A stretch of 64,000 nt of DNA from Protula sp. h YS-2021 (Eukaryota > Annelida > Polychaeta > Sabellida > Serpulidae): positions 77,549,275-77,613,274 of the forward strand of contig OX457026.1 of assembly GCA_949752745.1 (NCBI GenBank). Direction: 5' to 3'. The notes below the pieces were generated by a model. The model worked only from the letters and a program-made list of their open reading frames with translations. It was not told the origin of the DNA and made no database searches. How positions within the stretch are numbered: the stretch's first letter is position 1; each line of letters starts with the position of its first letter. A program made the translations under genes and the position numbers. Positions 12,601-22,042 of this stretch are shown here, piece after piece.

Positions 12601-15600
12601 TTCTGATCAAGCAATCTGTTGGACACCATGACATCATGTGTAAAGATATCAACGCTTGTAAATCAAGATTTTGATTTGTAGGTATGTCTATATACTCTTC
12701 AATTTCTGCTGTGGACGGTGTTGGTCTAGAATCAGAGAAGATATTTAGCAACGGCGCAATAGTTGATCTGACTCCACCAGAATCAGCTAGAATCTTCGAG
12801 ACAGGAAATAATCTTGTAGCAAATCCCTCTTTCGAAACCAACCTGCAAGACACCTGGACGACAAGAAATGAGCAGTATACCATTGATGATGAAATACCGT
12901 ATGATGGTCTAAAATATATATGCCTACGTGATAACGAAATTTACCAAACTTTGAATACTATTTCAGGGCAGAGATATCGCTTCTCCTTCTCAGCAAAAAG
13001 AAGGGACTCGGAGGTTGCTCAACCCACAGCTACATGTTACGTTAAGGCTGGTTCAGCACACGAAATGTATTTACTTTCCGATAAAACAAAAAGCAATCAA
13101 TCATTTCACGAGGAATGGATATACCATCACCTGTACTTCGAATCAACCAGCACCACGACGGTAATATCTTTAGGAACAAAGGAAAATAAGCTACCTGTCT
13201 GTTTTGATAATGTTGCTGTGCAGGAAATAAGCTTAACAGGCATAGAAGGAGATGATGGTATTATTCATGTCAAGCTCAGAACTTCGCCGCAAAGTACAGA
13301 GCTTGTTGCAGCCTGGAATACAGAAGATCTTGAATCGTCTGTTGTCAATACCGAGGTTGGTCTAGGAACCTTGCAAGGTACTTAATTGCTTCCTGTCTAG
13401 TAATACTATTATTACCAACTGCTGCATAGCAAAAAGTAAGAATATGTCGCAAGATGTTAATTATGCAATTTGGATATACATCATACATGTAAGTTATATT
13501 TTGAAGCAACATGAAAAATTTGTCATTGTCATAAAGATCAACGTTTGCTGAAAAGTACCCCACACAAACCCCTATTTATGCATTTGATTAAGTGATGCAT
13601 AACCTATTTTTACTTTAGGAGGGGTGCAAATTTCCAGTTTCACATCCGTTGGTCATCACAAAACATATAGGAAAGGTGGTCTTAAGCTTCAGCATGGCAC
13701 CGTCATACATACTACTTTGAAAGTAACCAATGGAGCAGGCTTGTTTTCCATTTTCTATGGCCCACCTGTTGTAGTTGATATAACGCCACCGGAAATCATA
13801 TCATTCCAGGTATCGTATTACCTATATATCGAGTTTGCGATTTATGTAAAAGCTAGGCCTTATTAGACTTGAAGAGTGAATTTGATAGTGAATAAAGAAC
13901 TGAGTCAAGGGTATGTTAAATAGATTTCAATTAATGCTAAAAAACTACAAACACTTCCAGAACGCTTATTGTCTGCGCCGTATCTTTTAGCTCAATACTG
14001 CAAGCAACATTCTGACATCGCTTGACGTAAATATTGTATGGGAAGCAATTGATGCTGAAAGTGGCATCGAAATTTGCTGGATTTCAGGTAAATTTCCTAA
14101 CAATTATTTCAATGCCAAATAAATTCACAATGCGGTTGTGTTTAGAAGTTTATTATATAGTAAGTATCATCTTTCAACACAGGGTGATTATGAATCCCCA
14201 TAGTTTAAGATGTGGAAAAGTGTTTGCATCTGATTGCTTTTTTCTGTTATAAGCTTGTCTGGACGTTTAGTCTGGGAAGATGACCAAATTTTGTACAGAC
14301 ATATTGCAGCATGTCCAGCTTGTACTTCTCAGATTTCTTTGAATTTCACTTGCATTTTATATGCAGAAAAGGACATTGAACTCTTCTCATTGAAGTTTAT
14401 TGCAGGGCAACCTCAAAGTAATCATTGATAATTCCACTGTCTAATTTGACTGAGCAATAATAGCGTGTGTGATTTTGGTTTATGGGCGTATTTATGATCT
14501 TCAGTAGAACTCAATGCACTGTGCTGCATATGGCAAAATATAGTATTGCAAGTATGGCTGGCGAGAAATGACAATGAAAATTAGAAAAATCAAGGTTCAA
14601 TTTTTTGTAAATGTTGCGACCAAAGTACGCAACAAGAATACAACATAATAGATTTTATATACTTAATAAATTTACAAACCCTAAGCATACTTTATGCGTA
14701 TAGTCGGATTCTGATCATTTTCTATACATGAACATGCCCCCAATCATAGTGTTAATGGAATCTGTGAAACGTTTGTGGCTAATACTCTATTATCGGACAT
14801 TAAAGGCTGCGAAGTGTAAGTATCCCCACGGTCTCGTGGCACTTTGTGGCATTCTGAGGTAAAAATTAACTAGGACGGTTAAAATGGGAAATCATCGTCG
14901 GAACGCCCGTTTCAACAAGATTTGGTAAGCCTAAATAATGCCAAGACTGACCGCAACAGCCCACCTGAGACATTGGCAAAGCCTCGGAAAGCACTTGTGG
15001 AGGAGTAGAACAGTATTCACAAAATACAGAATTTATGAGATCTATGCAACGCAGATTTATGAAAGTAAGGGACGCTCGTGGAGGACACACTCGATATTAA
15101 GAGAATAACTAAGCGTGACATTGTTGCTTTAATTTCAGGTTTCGAACAGGTTTGTAGGTTTCAGTGTTGCGTTTTTGCATTTGTTAGGCATATGTAGAAA
15201 TACAGCTAAGTTGTATTCACAACAGAATAACTGCAGATTAAAGAATTATTCGTTCTTAAGTTTCGCTGTGATCTATTAAAGATTGTTATTTCAATAATTT
15301 AAAGTTCTTTGTTGTTTGTTCGATTTTCTGACGTCTATTCAACGTTGCAACAAAACGTGATAAGATGTCAGAAAAAGTGGGTTTTGTTCCAACCAAAGCA
15401 ATTTCTATACAATGAAGTGTCAAAAACGTTGACATTGATTTATGGTCGGAACCAATCACAACCAGGTTATAGCCAGAAATAGATTTCAATCGATGTCGGA
15501 ATGTTACCATAGTCGAAACCTGAGTTTTGATGAAATGTTTATGTTCTTTGTGCAAAGTTTTTGTTCGGAATTCAGATACTTCATTCAAGATTTTAATTGT

Positions 15601-17436
15601 GGTCCCAGGTGTAATTTACGCTATCCGTTAGCGAAAAGGTCTAGTTTTTAATCAAATCTTAGTTTAAGATCTGAATACGTTTCAGCATCTGCTGTTATTA
15701 CGTTATAAAATTCATATCACATCGCTAATACCGCAGTAATGAAGTATTCATGATTTGCGTTGTAGACAAAGCAACAATTGAAGTGATGTATGATAGTTAT
15801 ATAAGACAAAACACAATTTAGAATGTTATTACGTCAAGCATTTCTAAAAGCAGAATGTTATGCTTTACTAATCATGTTTTAAACAGGCGAAACTGAAGAC
15901 GGTATAGATGTGCTAGGAGTTCGAGAAGTAGCAGCAGTGGGATCGCAAAGTTTCGGTGTCAGTTCGAATTTGCAGCATGGACAAACTATGCATTTCCTTT
16001 TACGATGCAAGAGCAATATTGGACTAGTGACGTCATTTAGATCCAATGTTATTACCATGGTTACGCACGGGCCCGATATAACAAATGCCCAGTTCACTAT
16101 TGTTCGCGAACCGACAAGCATGTATCCTGAACAAGGCCACCATATATCCAGCGTGGACCATGTATGGCTCAAGTGGGCGGGCGTACGAGATGCGGTAACC
16201 ATTGACCATTGTCAGGTAAAAGAAGCCTTGAAAAACTACATTAATAGAAATTTTAATTAGCGACTACTCAAACGTACTTCAATATAAAATTTTAAACAGG
16301 GTGCTAATTTTAGCACAAAACTAAAACTCGAATCCTGCATATCTTTTCAGGTAAGTTTCGCAAATCTAAGTGACAGTGCCGTGTCATGGCGTGAAATTGG
16401 CACCAAACAGAGGCGCTTTCTGAATGTGCAAAACCTGAACCTCGAAAACGGAAGAACTTACACCTTAGAATTGCGATGCACGAACATAGGAGGATTTAGC
16501 AGTAACCTGCTCACAACACAATTTATCGTCGACACGGTTGCACCAACAATCAGTGGTGCGTTTTGTTAACTTTCTCTTCACAATCAACATTCTCCTGATG
16601 AAAGAAACTATAATATCAGGTTCTCCGTTAGAAATGCGTTTTAGTCAAGAACTGACACCAAAATCAAAAATACATCGAATCTTAACAACAGAACACAGAA
16701 TTTAAAAACATACATATGCATTAAAATATGCATTTCTTCTACAATGCTACATAAACTATAAACAGCGATTATTGGTGTTAATGGTTTTTTGTTTTGACTT
16801 TCAGGAGATGACATTGAATATACCTGGATGGATGAAAACACTTTGCTGATAGACTGGACAACTTGCTTCATCACTGGGAGTGAACTCATGTTTCAAGTTC
16901 ATGCTGGTAATTTAAAATTGTTATGTTGTCACTTATCAACTGCAAGTTATTAATTAACTATTTAAAGGATACACCATAGTTCTCGAAATCATATCAAAGT
17001 TATAGCCTAGAAGCACAAATAACTGAGAAGCAATACATTATACCATGTGATTATCATATTAATGCATTCATGCCTCAACACTGCTGATGCAATTGAAGAG
17101 TAAACATGTGATTATTGTTAAGAATGCTTTTTATTTATTAGTATTACCATTATTTTCAAGTTCTCATTGAAAATAAGAATTTTACAAATCGCAGGATTCT
17201 CAGTTTTGTGTACGAGTAAAAACAAAACTACTTTATAATAATACGCTGTTTTTGAACGATTTTGTACATTTTAACAAGGCACCGTACGAGGAGGAGCAGG
17301 AGTACTGAAGTGGGCAGAGACATCTTCTACAACAATGCAGATTTCACAGCTCGACAACACACTGCAATATTACATTACGGTTGTGGCTATCAACGTGGCA
17401 GGGCTGCACACAAGCCAGACATTTCTTATTGGTTAG
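4651..17436 (+). CDS. Gene 1: large FN3-repeat extracellular protein, 3' part (20 exons)
   Basis: Exons read from sequence: 4651-4789, 5064-5250, 5409-5626, 5815-5927, 6280-6399, 6546-6674, 7270-7566, 7832-7966, 8364-8544, 8779-8901, 9281-9439, 11461-11897, 12111-12351, 12682-13377, 13619-13809, 13991-14087, 15887-16215, 16351-16555, 16805-16906, 17279-17436. Every junction has AG/GT borders, and the frame carries through all 20 exons without a stop (about 1,418 codons). The product is a chain of roughly ten FN3-like repeats. Each has a W-x2-F strand, a YY/H-x-V-x-A-C-N-x-A-x-L-C strand and an ending such as DNTPP, DSTPP, DTTPP, DLTPP or DITPP. A CBM4_9/DUF642-like module is inserted in exon 14. 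FN3 repeats of this kind occur in secreted or surface adhesion proteins; the exact role is unknown. The start lies outside the window or upstream of the LINE. The end is taken as the in-frame TAG at 17434-17436. Confidence 0.86.
6821..6976. mobile_element. Palindromic hairpin element (MITE-like) in gene 1 intron 6
   Basis: The two halves are imperfect inverted copies. GGGATAGATC near 6828 mirrors GATCTATCCCC near 6959, AGTGCTTTGTATGG mirrors CCATACAAAGCAC, and GTGGAAGGCC mirrors GGCCTTCCAC. The loop is about 25-30 bases. This is the fold of a short inverted-repeat element or of a self-complementary transcript. Confidence 0.85.
7114..7181. repeat. Inverted repeat with 12-bp perfect arms
   Basis: GTCACAAAGCCA at 7114-7125 pairs with TGGCTTTGTGAC at 7170-7181 across 44 bases, close to the larger hairpin and still inside intron 6. 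It may be part of the same element. Confidence 0.8.
7270..8544 (+). CDS. Gene 1 exons 7-9: FN3-like repeat and cysteine-rich exon
   Basis: Exon 7 (7270-7566) carries a long linker, then the repeat start INLSWIGFQDPHSSIDKYF. Exon 8 (7832-7966) continues to ITIQAQNF. Its donor is GTGCGT; reading on would hit TGA within two codons. Exon 9 (8364-8544) continues VGLQSTILHG, which completes the expected A-x-N-x-V-G-L strand. Exon 9 then turns into a compact cysteine cluster (CETETCASHCTCAPHG followed by C-x8-C). Confidence 0.84.
8779..11897 (+). CDS. Gene 1 exons 10-12: FN3-like repeats around a 2-kb intron
   Basis: Exon 10 (8779-8901) ends in STDVLSAKWNV. Exon 11 (9281-9439) reads FEWSVGIGDG. Exon 12 (11461-11897) finishes the repeat (TRYVFHVKAWY, then DTTPP) and holds most of the next one (MYLKWTNVFRDGESG, KVCIGTSKGSC, YYSTVVACNAADLC). 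The intron between exons 11 and 12 is about 2.0 kb and contains no recognisable gene or repeat beyond a short poly-G run near 9702-9711. Confidence 0.87.
12111..13377 (+). CDS. Gene 1 exons 13-14: FN3-like repeat plus CBM4_9/DUF642-like module
   Basis: Exon 13 starts VDISAPSTGF, which ends the previous repeat, and opens the next (ASWDGFYDDGSFIRYY). Exon 14 completes it (SIYSSISAVDGVGLES, DLTPP). At about 12808 it enters a different fold: NLVANPSFE, later IYQTLNTISGQRYRFSFSA, and FDNVAVQEI at about 13201-13227. That order (N-x2-x2-N-x-S-F-E at the start, Q-T-L-x2-x2-G-x2-Y-x-L/F-x-F in the middle, D/F-D-N-V at the end) is typical of galactose-binding-like jelly-roll modules of the CBM4_9/DUF642 type. 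A further FN3-like repeat begins after it. Confidence 0.82.
13619..16215 (+). CDS. Gene 1 exons 15-17: FN3-like repeats
   Basis: Exon 15 (13619-13809) ends a repeat with TLKVTNGAGLFS and DITPP. Exon 16 (13991-14087, 97 nt) holds ILTSLDVNIVWEAIDAESG, the first strands of the next repeat. Exon 17 (15887-16215) completes it (HFLLRCKSNIGLV) and starts another (VWLKWAGVRD). The 1.8-kb intron 14088-15886 holds a degenerate GACGTC/AACGTT repeat near 15300-15490 and otherwise nothing I recognise. Confidence 0.84.
16351..17436 (+). CDS. Gene 1 exons 18-20: last FN3-like repeats and stop
   Basis: Exon 18 (16351-16555) reads TYTLELRCTNIGGFSS and DTVAPTISG. Exon 19 (16805-16906) and exon 20 (17279-17436) hold one more repeat ending YYITVVAINVAGLHTS. 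The frame reads LIG and then TAG at 17434-17436. No transmembrane segment or GPI-type tail is present. A weak donor (GTTAGG at 17432) could instead join to an unseen downstream exon; I found none in the next 23 kb. Confidence 0.78.
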
Positions 17437-17870
17437 GCCTAATGAAGTGAGTCCCCATCTGCACTAGAGGCTCATTTTAATCGACACCGCTCAAAGAGCT
17501 TTATTATAACGACATCGGTTAAAAAGACATAACACTGGTAGCAACATAACGTTGTGGTCCCAATTTAAGCTTTTCAATGTTTAAAATATCGATTACATGA
17601 ACATATTGGATACAATGGCATATCCGATAAAAACACAGCTGATGCTATGTCATTGTGGCGCGATTTTGTTATTTATATCAAAACCTGAACAGTTTAAATC
17701 TGCTTTATTGAAAACTATTGGTAATTCTTGAAATATGTGTTGATTAATAATTAGTTTGTATGTTGAAAGCGAAATAATATTGTGTTATATGTATAAATAT
17801 ATCAATTTTCGCTAATTATTCATGAAGTTGCTGATATTTATATTTTTCACTGACGTTCTGCATTGTTTGT

Positions 17871-17876
17871 AATAAA
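17871..17876 (+). terminator. Candidate polyadenylation signal AATAAA of gene 1
   Basis: AATAAA lies about 435 bases after the proposed TAG, with TTGTTTGT just before it. It fits a 3' UTR of ordinary length, but this hexamer is common by chance in AT-rich DNA. Confidence 0.4.
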
Positions 17877-18015
17877 AGTGATTGTGCGATACGTTTCATT
17901 TCGTGTAAAAATACTTGTATAATTGAAGAGAATTCAAATCAATTCTTTCTCCATTCTTTTTTCCACTCAAACCAGTGATTGTCCGCCGAAAGGAAAACAT
18001 GAGTTTATCAGGAAA

Positions 18016-18236
18016 TGTACACATGCCCCTTGATATATAAGCAAATTTAATTTAGGATAAGTTTCTATAAAAGATTCATTCTATTTATGAATTGATTGAC
18101 CATTTGGCGACTGGTGAATCTTTTATGTACATATGCCCCTTGATGTATAAGCAAATTTAATTTAGGATGAGTTTCTATTAAAGATTCATTCTATTTATGA
18201 TGTGATTGACCATTTGGCGACTGGTGAATCTTTTTA
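18016..18236. repeat. Tandem duplication, two ~110-bp copies
   Basis: Copy one starts TGTACACATGCCCCTTGA at 18016 and copy two TGTACATATGCCCCTTGA at 18126. Both end in CATTTGGCGACTGGTGAATC plus a T run. Only a handful of differences separate them, so the duplication is recent. Confidence 0.93.
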
Positions 18237-20244
18237 TGAAAATATACATCTGCTTGTATGGATTTGAGGCTTAAGCGAGATGATGAAAACATACACCTGA
18301 GGACACTGAAAAATTTAACTTGTTGGTTGTTGTGAAAATGTAAAAAAAAAAACAGCCTAAAAACCAAACTACTGACAAATGTGAGCAGTACTTTGCACAG
18401 AAAAGTTTGAACACAGTGACATGGAATTCACACGGACTTGCAGTGACTGGACACAAACGAAACCCGACATGTCGGTCCGCATACAGAGTTAGTACTGGCG
18501 ATGTATAATCTAATGTCTGACACTCAGATACACATTTCCATAACATTTAAAAATCATTTGATGCAACATTGCAGAGCTTTGACATTTTTAAAATGCACCC
18601 TGTGATGATTAGCTAACCCAAAGGAAGAAAATGATAATGATGACGACACATTACAAGCTTTTGAGGGAAGGCTGGGCCCCATCTTTACCTCCAAACTGAA
18701 CAGCTCTACGCTAGTTTCGTCACAACTTCATAAAGGCAACAATGGATGAGAAAAAGTTACTATGCTGTCTTTATTTTAGTCACAGGCAGATCATATGCAT
18801 TTATTTATAAAAGTTTACAAGAAAAGCGTCTGCTGGCAGCGTAGTAGTCTGTCATTTCCACTTAGATACTGCGGCATAATTGTGGCAAGACCATGTATAT
18901 TATATTTAGAGTTTAAACGGAAATCACACCGTGGGAGTGTCCGCGTATATTACACATGTTTTCTATATGGCCATGCCAACTCCCGACGTTCCCACGTAAA
19001 TCCCACCTAAAAACAACGCGTTTTATACGTGGAACGAAAAAATATGCTAACTGGGTGGTAACACGGTGACTGTGAAAGTGTTGTAAGGAAAAATGGTTTT
19101 CATTATTTGTTTATTTCGAAAACGAGCTCATATTGAAAAGCATTTTCTCTCTTAAGATAATGAGTTTGGAATTTGGGTGCTGAGATTGTAGAAGGGTGAC
19201 AAAGTATCTTTCATTGCGTACCAACCGTCCCAAAAATTATTATTCAAAAAGGGCCAAAGCAGTACAAACCATTTCATGAATGCCAGTGCACATAACAAAG
19301 AAAAATTATTTTTGCAAGGGCATATGAATGGTAAATACACACAGATGCATTCCCCGCGCTTCCATTATCGCCGCGCTAGCACTAATAAAAACATGTGTGC
19401 AGTTGACAATGGTCAGTAGGGAAGGACTGTACGCAAAATCACAAAATAAAGAACAGAACACGCTTTCATCTGGGCTAATTTAAAACCAAAACAAAAAAAC
19501 TCGCCCACATTCTGTAGCACTGGTAGCACGAGCCTGATTGGCGCCTGCGAGCGACACGAAAATAGAACAGATGTTTTCGGATTAATTACCTCGCTCGTGT
19601 GATTTTGTTCTTATATATCCCTATCAACTTCCACAGAGATGCAAAGCATTAAGCACAGTACGTATGTTAACTACCCCTGCGGTAACGCTGTATAAACACA
19701 GAATTCAGTAGTGTATAAACAATGGAACTGGACCAGGTGGTCCAGAACCAATGTTGGTTCTGGAACAGTTTTTTTTTTGGATGGAGCTCGTGAGTGTTGG
19801 GATGACGTCACGATGGAGGGAAAACGAAACGTCACAACAGAGTGTGCGTAAACGAAACGTCATTTTGTTTTCGTAATTTGAGTTGAAATAACGGACATTC
19901 TTTGAAGTGTGAAAATGGAACATTTGAAAGGAAGGGGGGAGAAAATGTCTATTGGAGGCTTGTGAGGGTATTTTTTTTTTGAAAAAAAGGCCACATGAGT
20001 TCAAGGCGACACCATAAAGTGCCTATTGGAAGGTAAGGTTTTTTAAAGCATTTCCCACACTCTCTCTCTCCGCACATACCAACACCAGGACAGAGCGTTT
20101 CCTTTCATAGCCCTTCATAGGTATGTTAACTCCCCAAGATGGGGATAATTTATTTTTCTCTGTCTCCATACGCATACACGCACATAATCACACCATGACA
20201 AAAAAAAGTTTATCTAAAATCCCATGTTTACCCTGACAGACTGA

Positions 20245-20337
20245 CTGAAACGAGGTTGCCGGAAACGAGGTTCCCGGAAAACGAGGTTGCCTGAAAACGA
20301 GGCTGCCTGAAAACGAGGCTGCCTGAAAACGAGGCTA
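20245..20337. repeat. ~17-bp minisatellite
   Basis: About six units of a GAAAACGAGGCTGCCT-like motif stand head to tail. The left units (GGTTGCCG, GGTTCCCG) are diverged and the last three are identical. Confidence 0.92.
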
Positions 20338-20585
20338 GCGTCTCAACCTCCCCTCACCCCCTCCCCCCTAGGACATACTATGCACCGACCCCCCCAGGAC
20401 ATACTATTTACCGACACCCCCCCCCCCACAAGGAGAGCAAGATTTAGTCGAATCAACATAAAAATCATATATATGTGCTGCGTCTCGAGGCTTAGCATTG
20501 ACATCGTCAGAAACATCATGGACAACACACCTCATGAGACCCCAGATATTGATGAGAAATTTGGTTTGCCAACAAAATTTCCAAG

Positions 20586-20837
20586 ATGGCAAGTAAGAAA
20601 GTGATACGAGACGGCCGTGAAGTGACCATACAGTGCTACAAGTGCTGCGTATGGTTGGAATATGAAGGACAGTCACACAACTGCCCGGTGCACCACAATG
20701 CACCGCAGCGGTTCTGCTGTAGGACCTGCGGTGGTCTGCTCTGGTACAGGTTTACGGCGACGTTGCCTGGGCCAGGACCGTTTACGATGCAGGAGTACTA
20801 CAAGTACAAATGCCGCTGCAGGAATCCGACTTGCTGA
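20586..20837 (+). CDS. Small cysteine-rich ORF, possible zinc-binding peptide
   Basis: This 83-residue open frame starts at an ATG after AAG. Its cysteines come in pairs: CYKC, later CCRTCGG, then CRCRNPTC at the end, with two histidines after the first pair (CPVHH). That layout suits a zinc ribbon or a pair of knuckles. I do not recognise the family. It lies in a repeat-rich intergenic block 0.5 kb upstream of a second zinc-finger ORF, so both may belong to one transposon-derived unit. It may also be an exon or a chance frame. Confidence 0.3.
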   Translation: MASKKVIRDGREVTIQCYKCCVWLEYEGQSHNCPVHHNAPQRFCCRTCGGLLWYRFTATLPGPGPFTMQEYYKYKCRCRNPTC

Positions 20838-21067
20838 TGTACTAAAAACTTTCGGCCCTTTTAAGGGTCATCCTAAATTACGAAATGAAGCAAAAACCTG
20901 TCTGTGTGTGTGTGTGATGTTTGAGAATACATTTTATGACATTTCAGGTTTTTCAGGTCTAGTGAAAAGTGTTAGTTGGCGGATGGATACCATTTGGCGG
21001 ATGAATACCATAGTCAAGCTTCACCGCCACATGTCTCTGCTGCGCAGCTGTAGGCAGTAAAAGAATG

Positions 21068-21340
21068 AGTGAGACATTCATATCAAGCAGTGATAAATTC
21101 TGCTGAGTTAGCAATTTTAACAAGTTTGACAATTTTAACAACTTTGGTAAGTTACACACCATATTTTGATTATATGTAAGTAGCATATATGTATGAGCAA
21201 GACATGCATTTCATCCATATCCAGGAGAGATAAATTCTGCTGCGTCAGCAATTTTAATAAGTTTGGCAAGTTACACACCATATTTTGATTGCGTCTAAGT
21301 AGCTTAAAAGGAAGAGTGAGACGTGTATTTCACCCATATC
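21068..21340. repeat. Imperfect tandem duplication (~140 bp units)
   Basis: Both units contain GATAAATTCTGCTG, GCAATTTTAA, AAGTTACACACCATATTTTG and CATATC in the same order. The first unit has an extra short internal repeat (AATTTTAACAA twice). It directly precedes the zinc-finger ORF. Confidence 0.85.
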
Positions 21341-21356
21341 AGTTCTAGCAGCTGAT

Positions 21357-22042
21357 TTGACAGCAACGATGGCAGCAGTCTTCTGTCATGATTGCAATGT
21401 GACATTTCCATCTGTGGAGTTGTTCGTGGCACATAGATGCAAACCAGCCAAGTTGAAACGTGCTCGTGAAGAGCTTGATGAGAAGATTGAAGCCAAGAGA
21501 CGAAAGACGGTACAAGATGACATTGACAGACCTGATCCGTTCCTGTGCTGTGAATGCAGTAAGATATTTCCATGTCTGGAATTGTACGAGACACATGCAT
21601 GTGTACCGATGGAAGAGGTAGAAGAGTTAGTCTTGGTGAAAACGCACAGGAAAAACGGTTTGAGCCTGAGGATGGATCGGATTTACTACTTGAAATGCGA
21701 CCGCAAGAGAAGCGGATTAAGGCACATTTGTTGGAGACATTAAACCATAGAATGAAATGGTATATTGTCGTGCATGCACGCTTCAAGAAACTGACGGCGA
21801 ATGCTGAAGTTGTTATGGTAGAACAAGTGGATAATGCATTTATCAGCAATCCAACATATACAGCATACAATCAAGCGGATATTGAGCAGGACTTGCCAGA
21901 AGCCTATAAAGAATTGTTCACCAAGATTGATGAGCATGAACGACAAGGCTCTGGCTGGGTGTTGGATAACATACTATACATTGAAGTACATACAGCCACG
22001 TTGGTGCCTCTGGAAGCGAGTAAGGAAAGCAAAGCTGATTAG
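21357..22042 (+). pseudogene. Frameshifted transposon-type ORF with two C2HC zinc fingers
   Basis: The first frame (from ATG 21357, or 21369) has two fingers of the form CX2CX12HXC: CHDCNVTFPSVELFVAHRC and CECSKIFPCLELYETHAC. They are joined by a basic stretch (EAKRRK). Near 21630-21650 the coding signal moves to another frame, which runs to TGA/TAG-type stops at 22042. That part contains YKELFTKIDEHERQGSGW followed by VLDNILYIEV. The Q-G-S-G-W-x-L-x2-I motif is one I associate with proteins of large DNA transposons and related elements in invertebrates, where a YxPL..SSYIPLP stretch normally follows; here it is degenerate and stops soon after. I read it as a decayed element-derived gene. Family assignment is tentative. 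Confidence 0.5.

Larger units (their letters stand above)
17437..20240. other. 3' UTR/intergenic, no gene recognised
   Basis: The stretch has no coding sequence that I can support. It contains a 110-bp direct duplication at 18016-18236 and a short perfect hairpin at 19742-19763. The remaining open frames are short and lack conserved-looking composition. Confidence 0.55.

Noticed and set aside
20404..20703. Minus-strand ORF opposite the small cysteine-rich ORF
   Set aside because: It is an antisense shadow with glycine runs from a poly-C tract.
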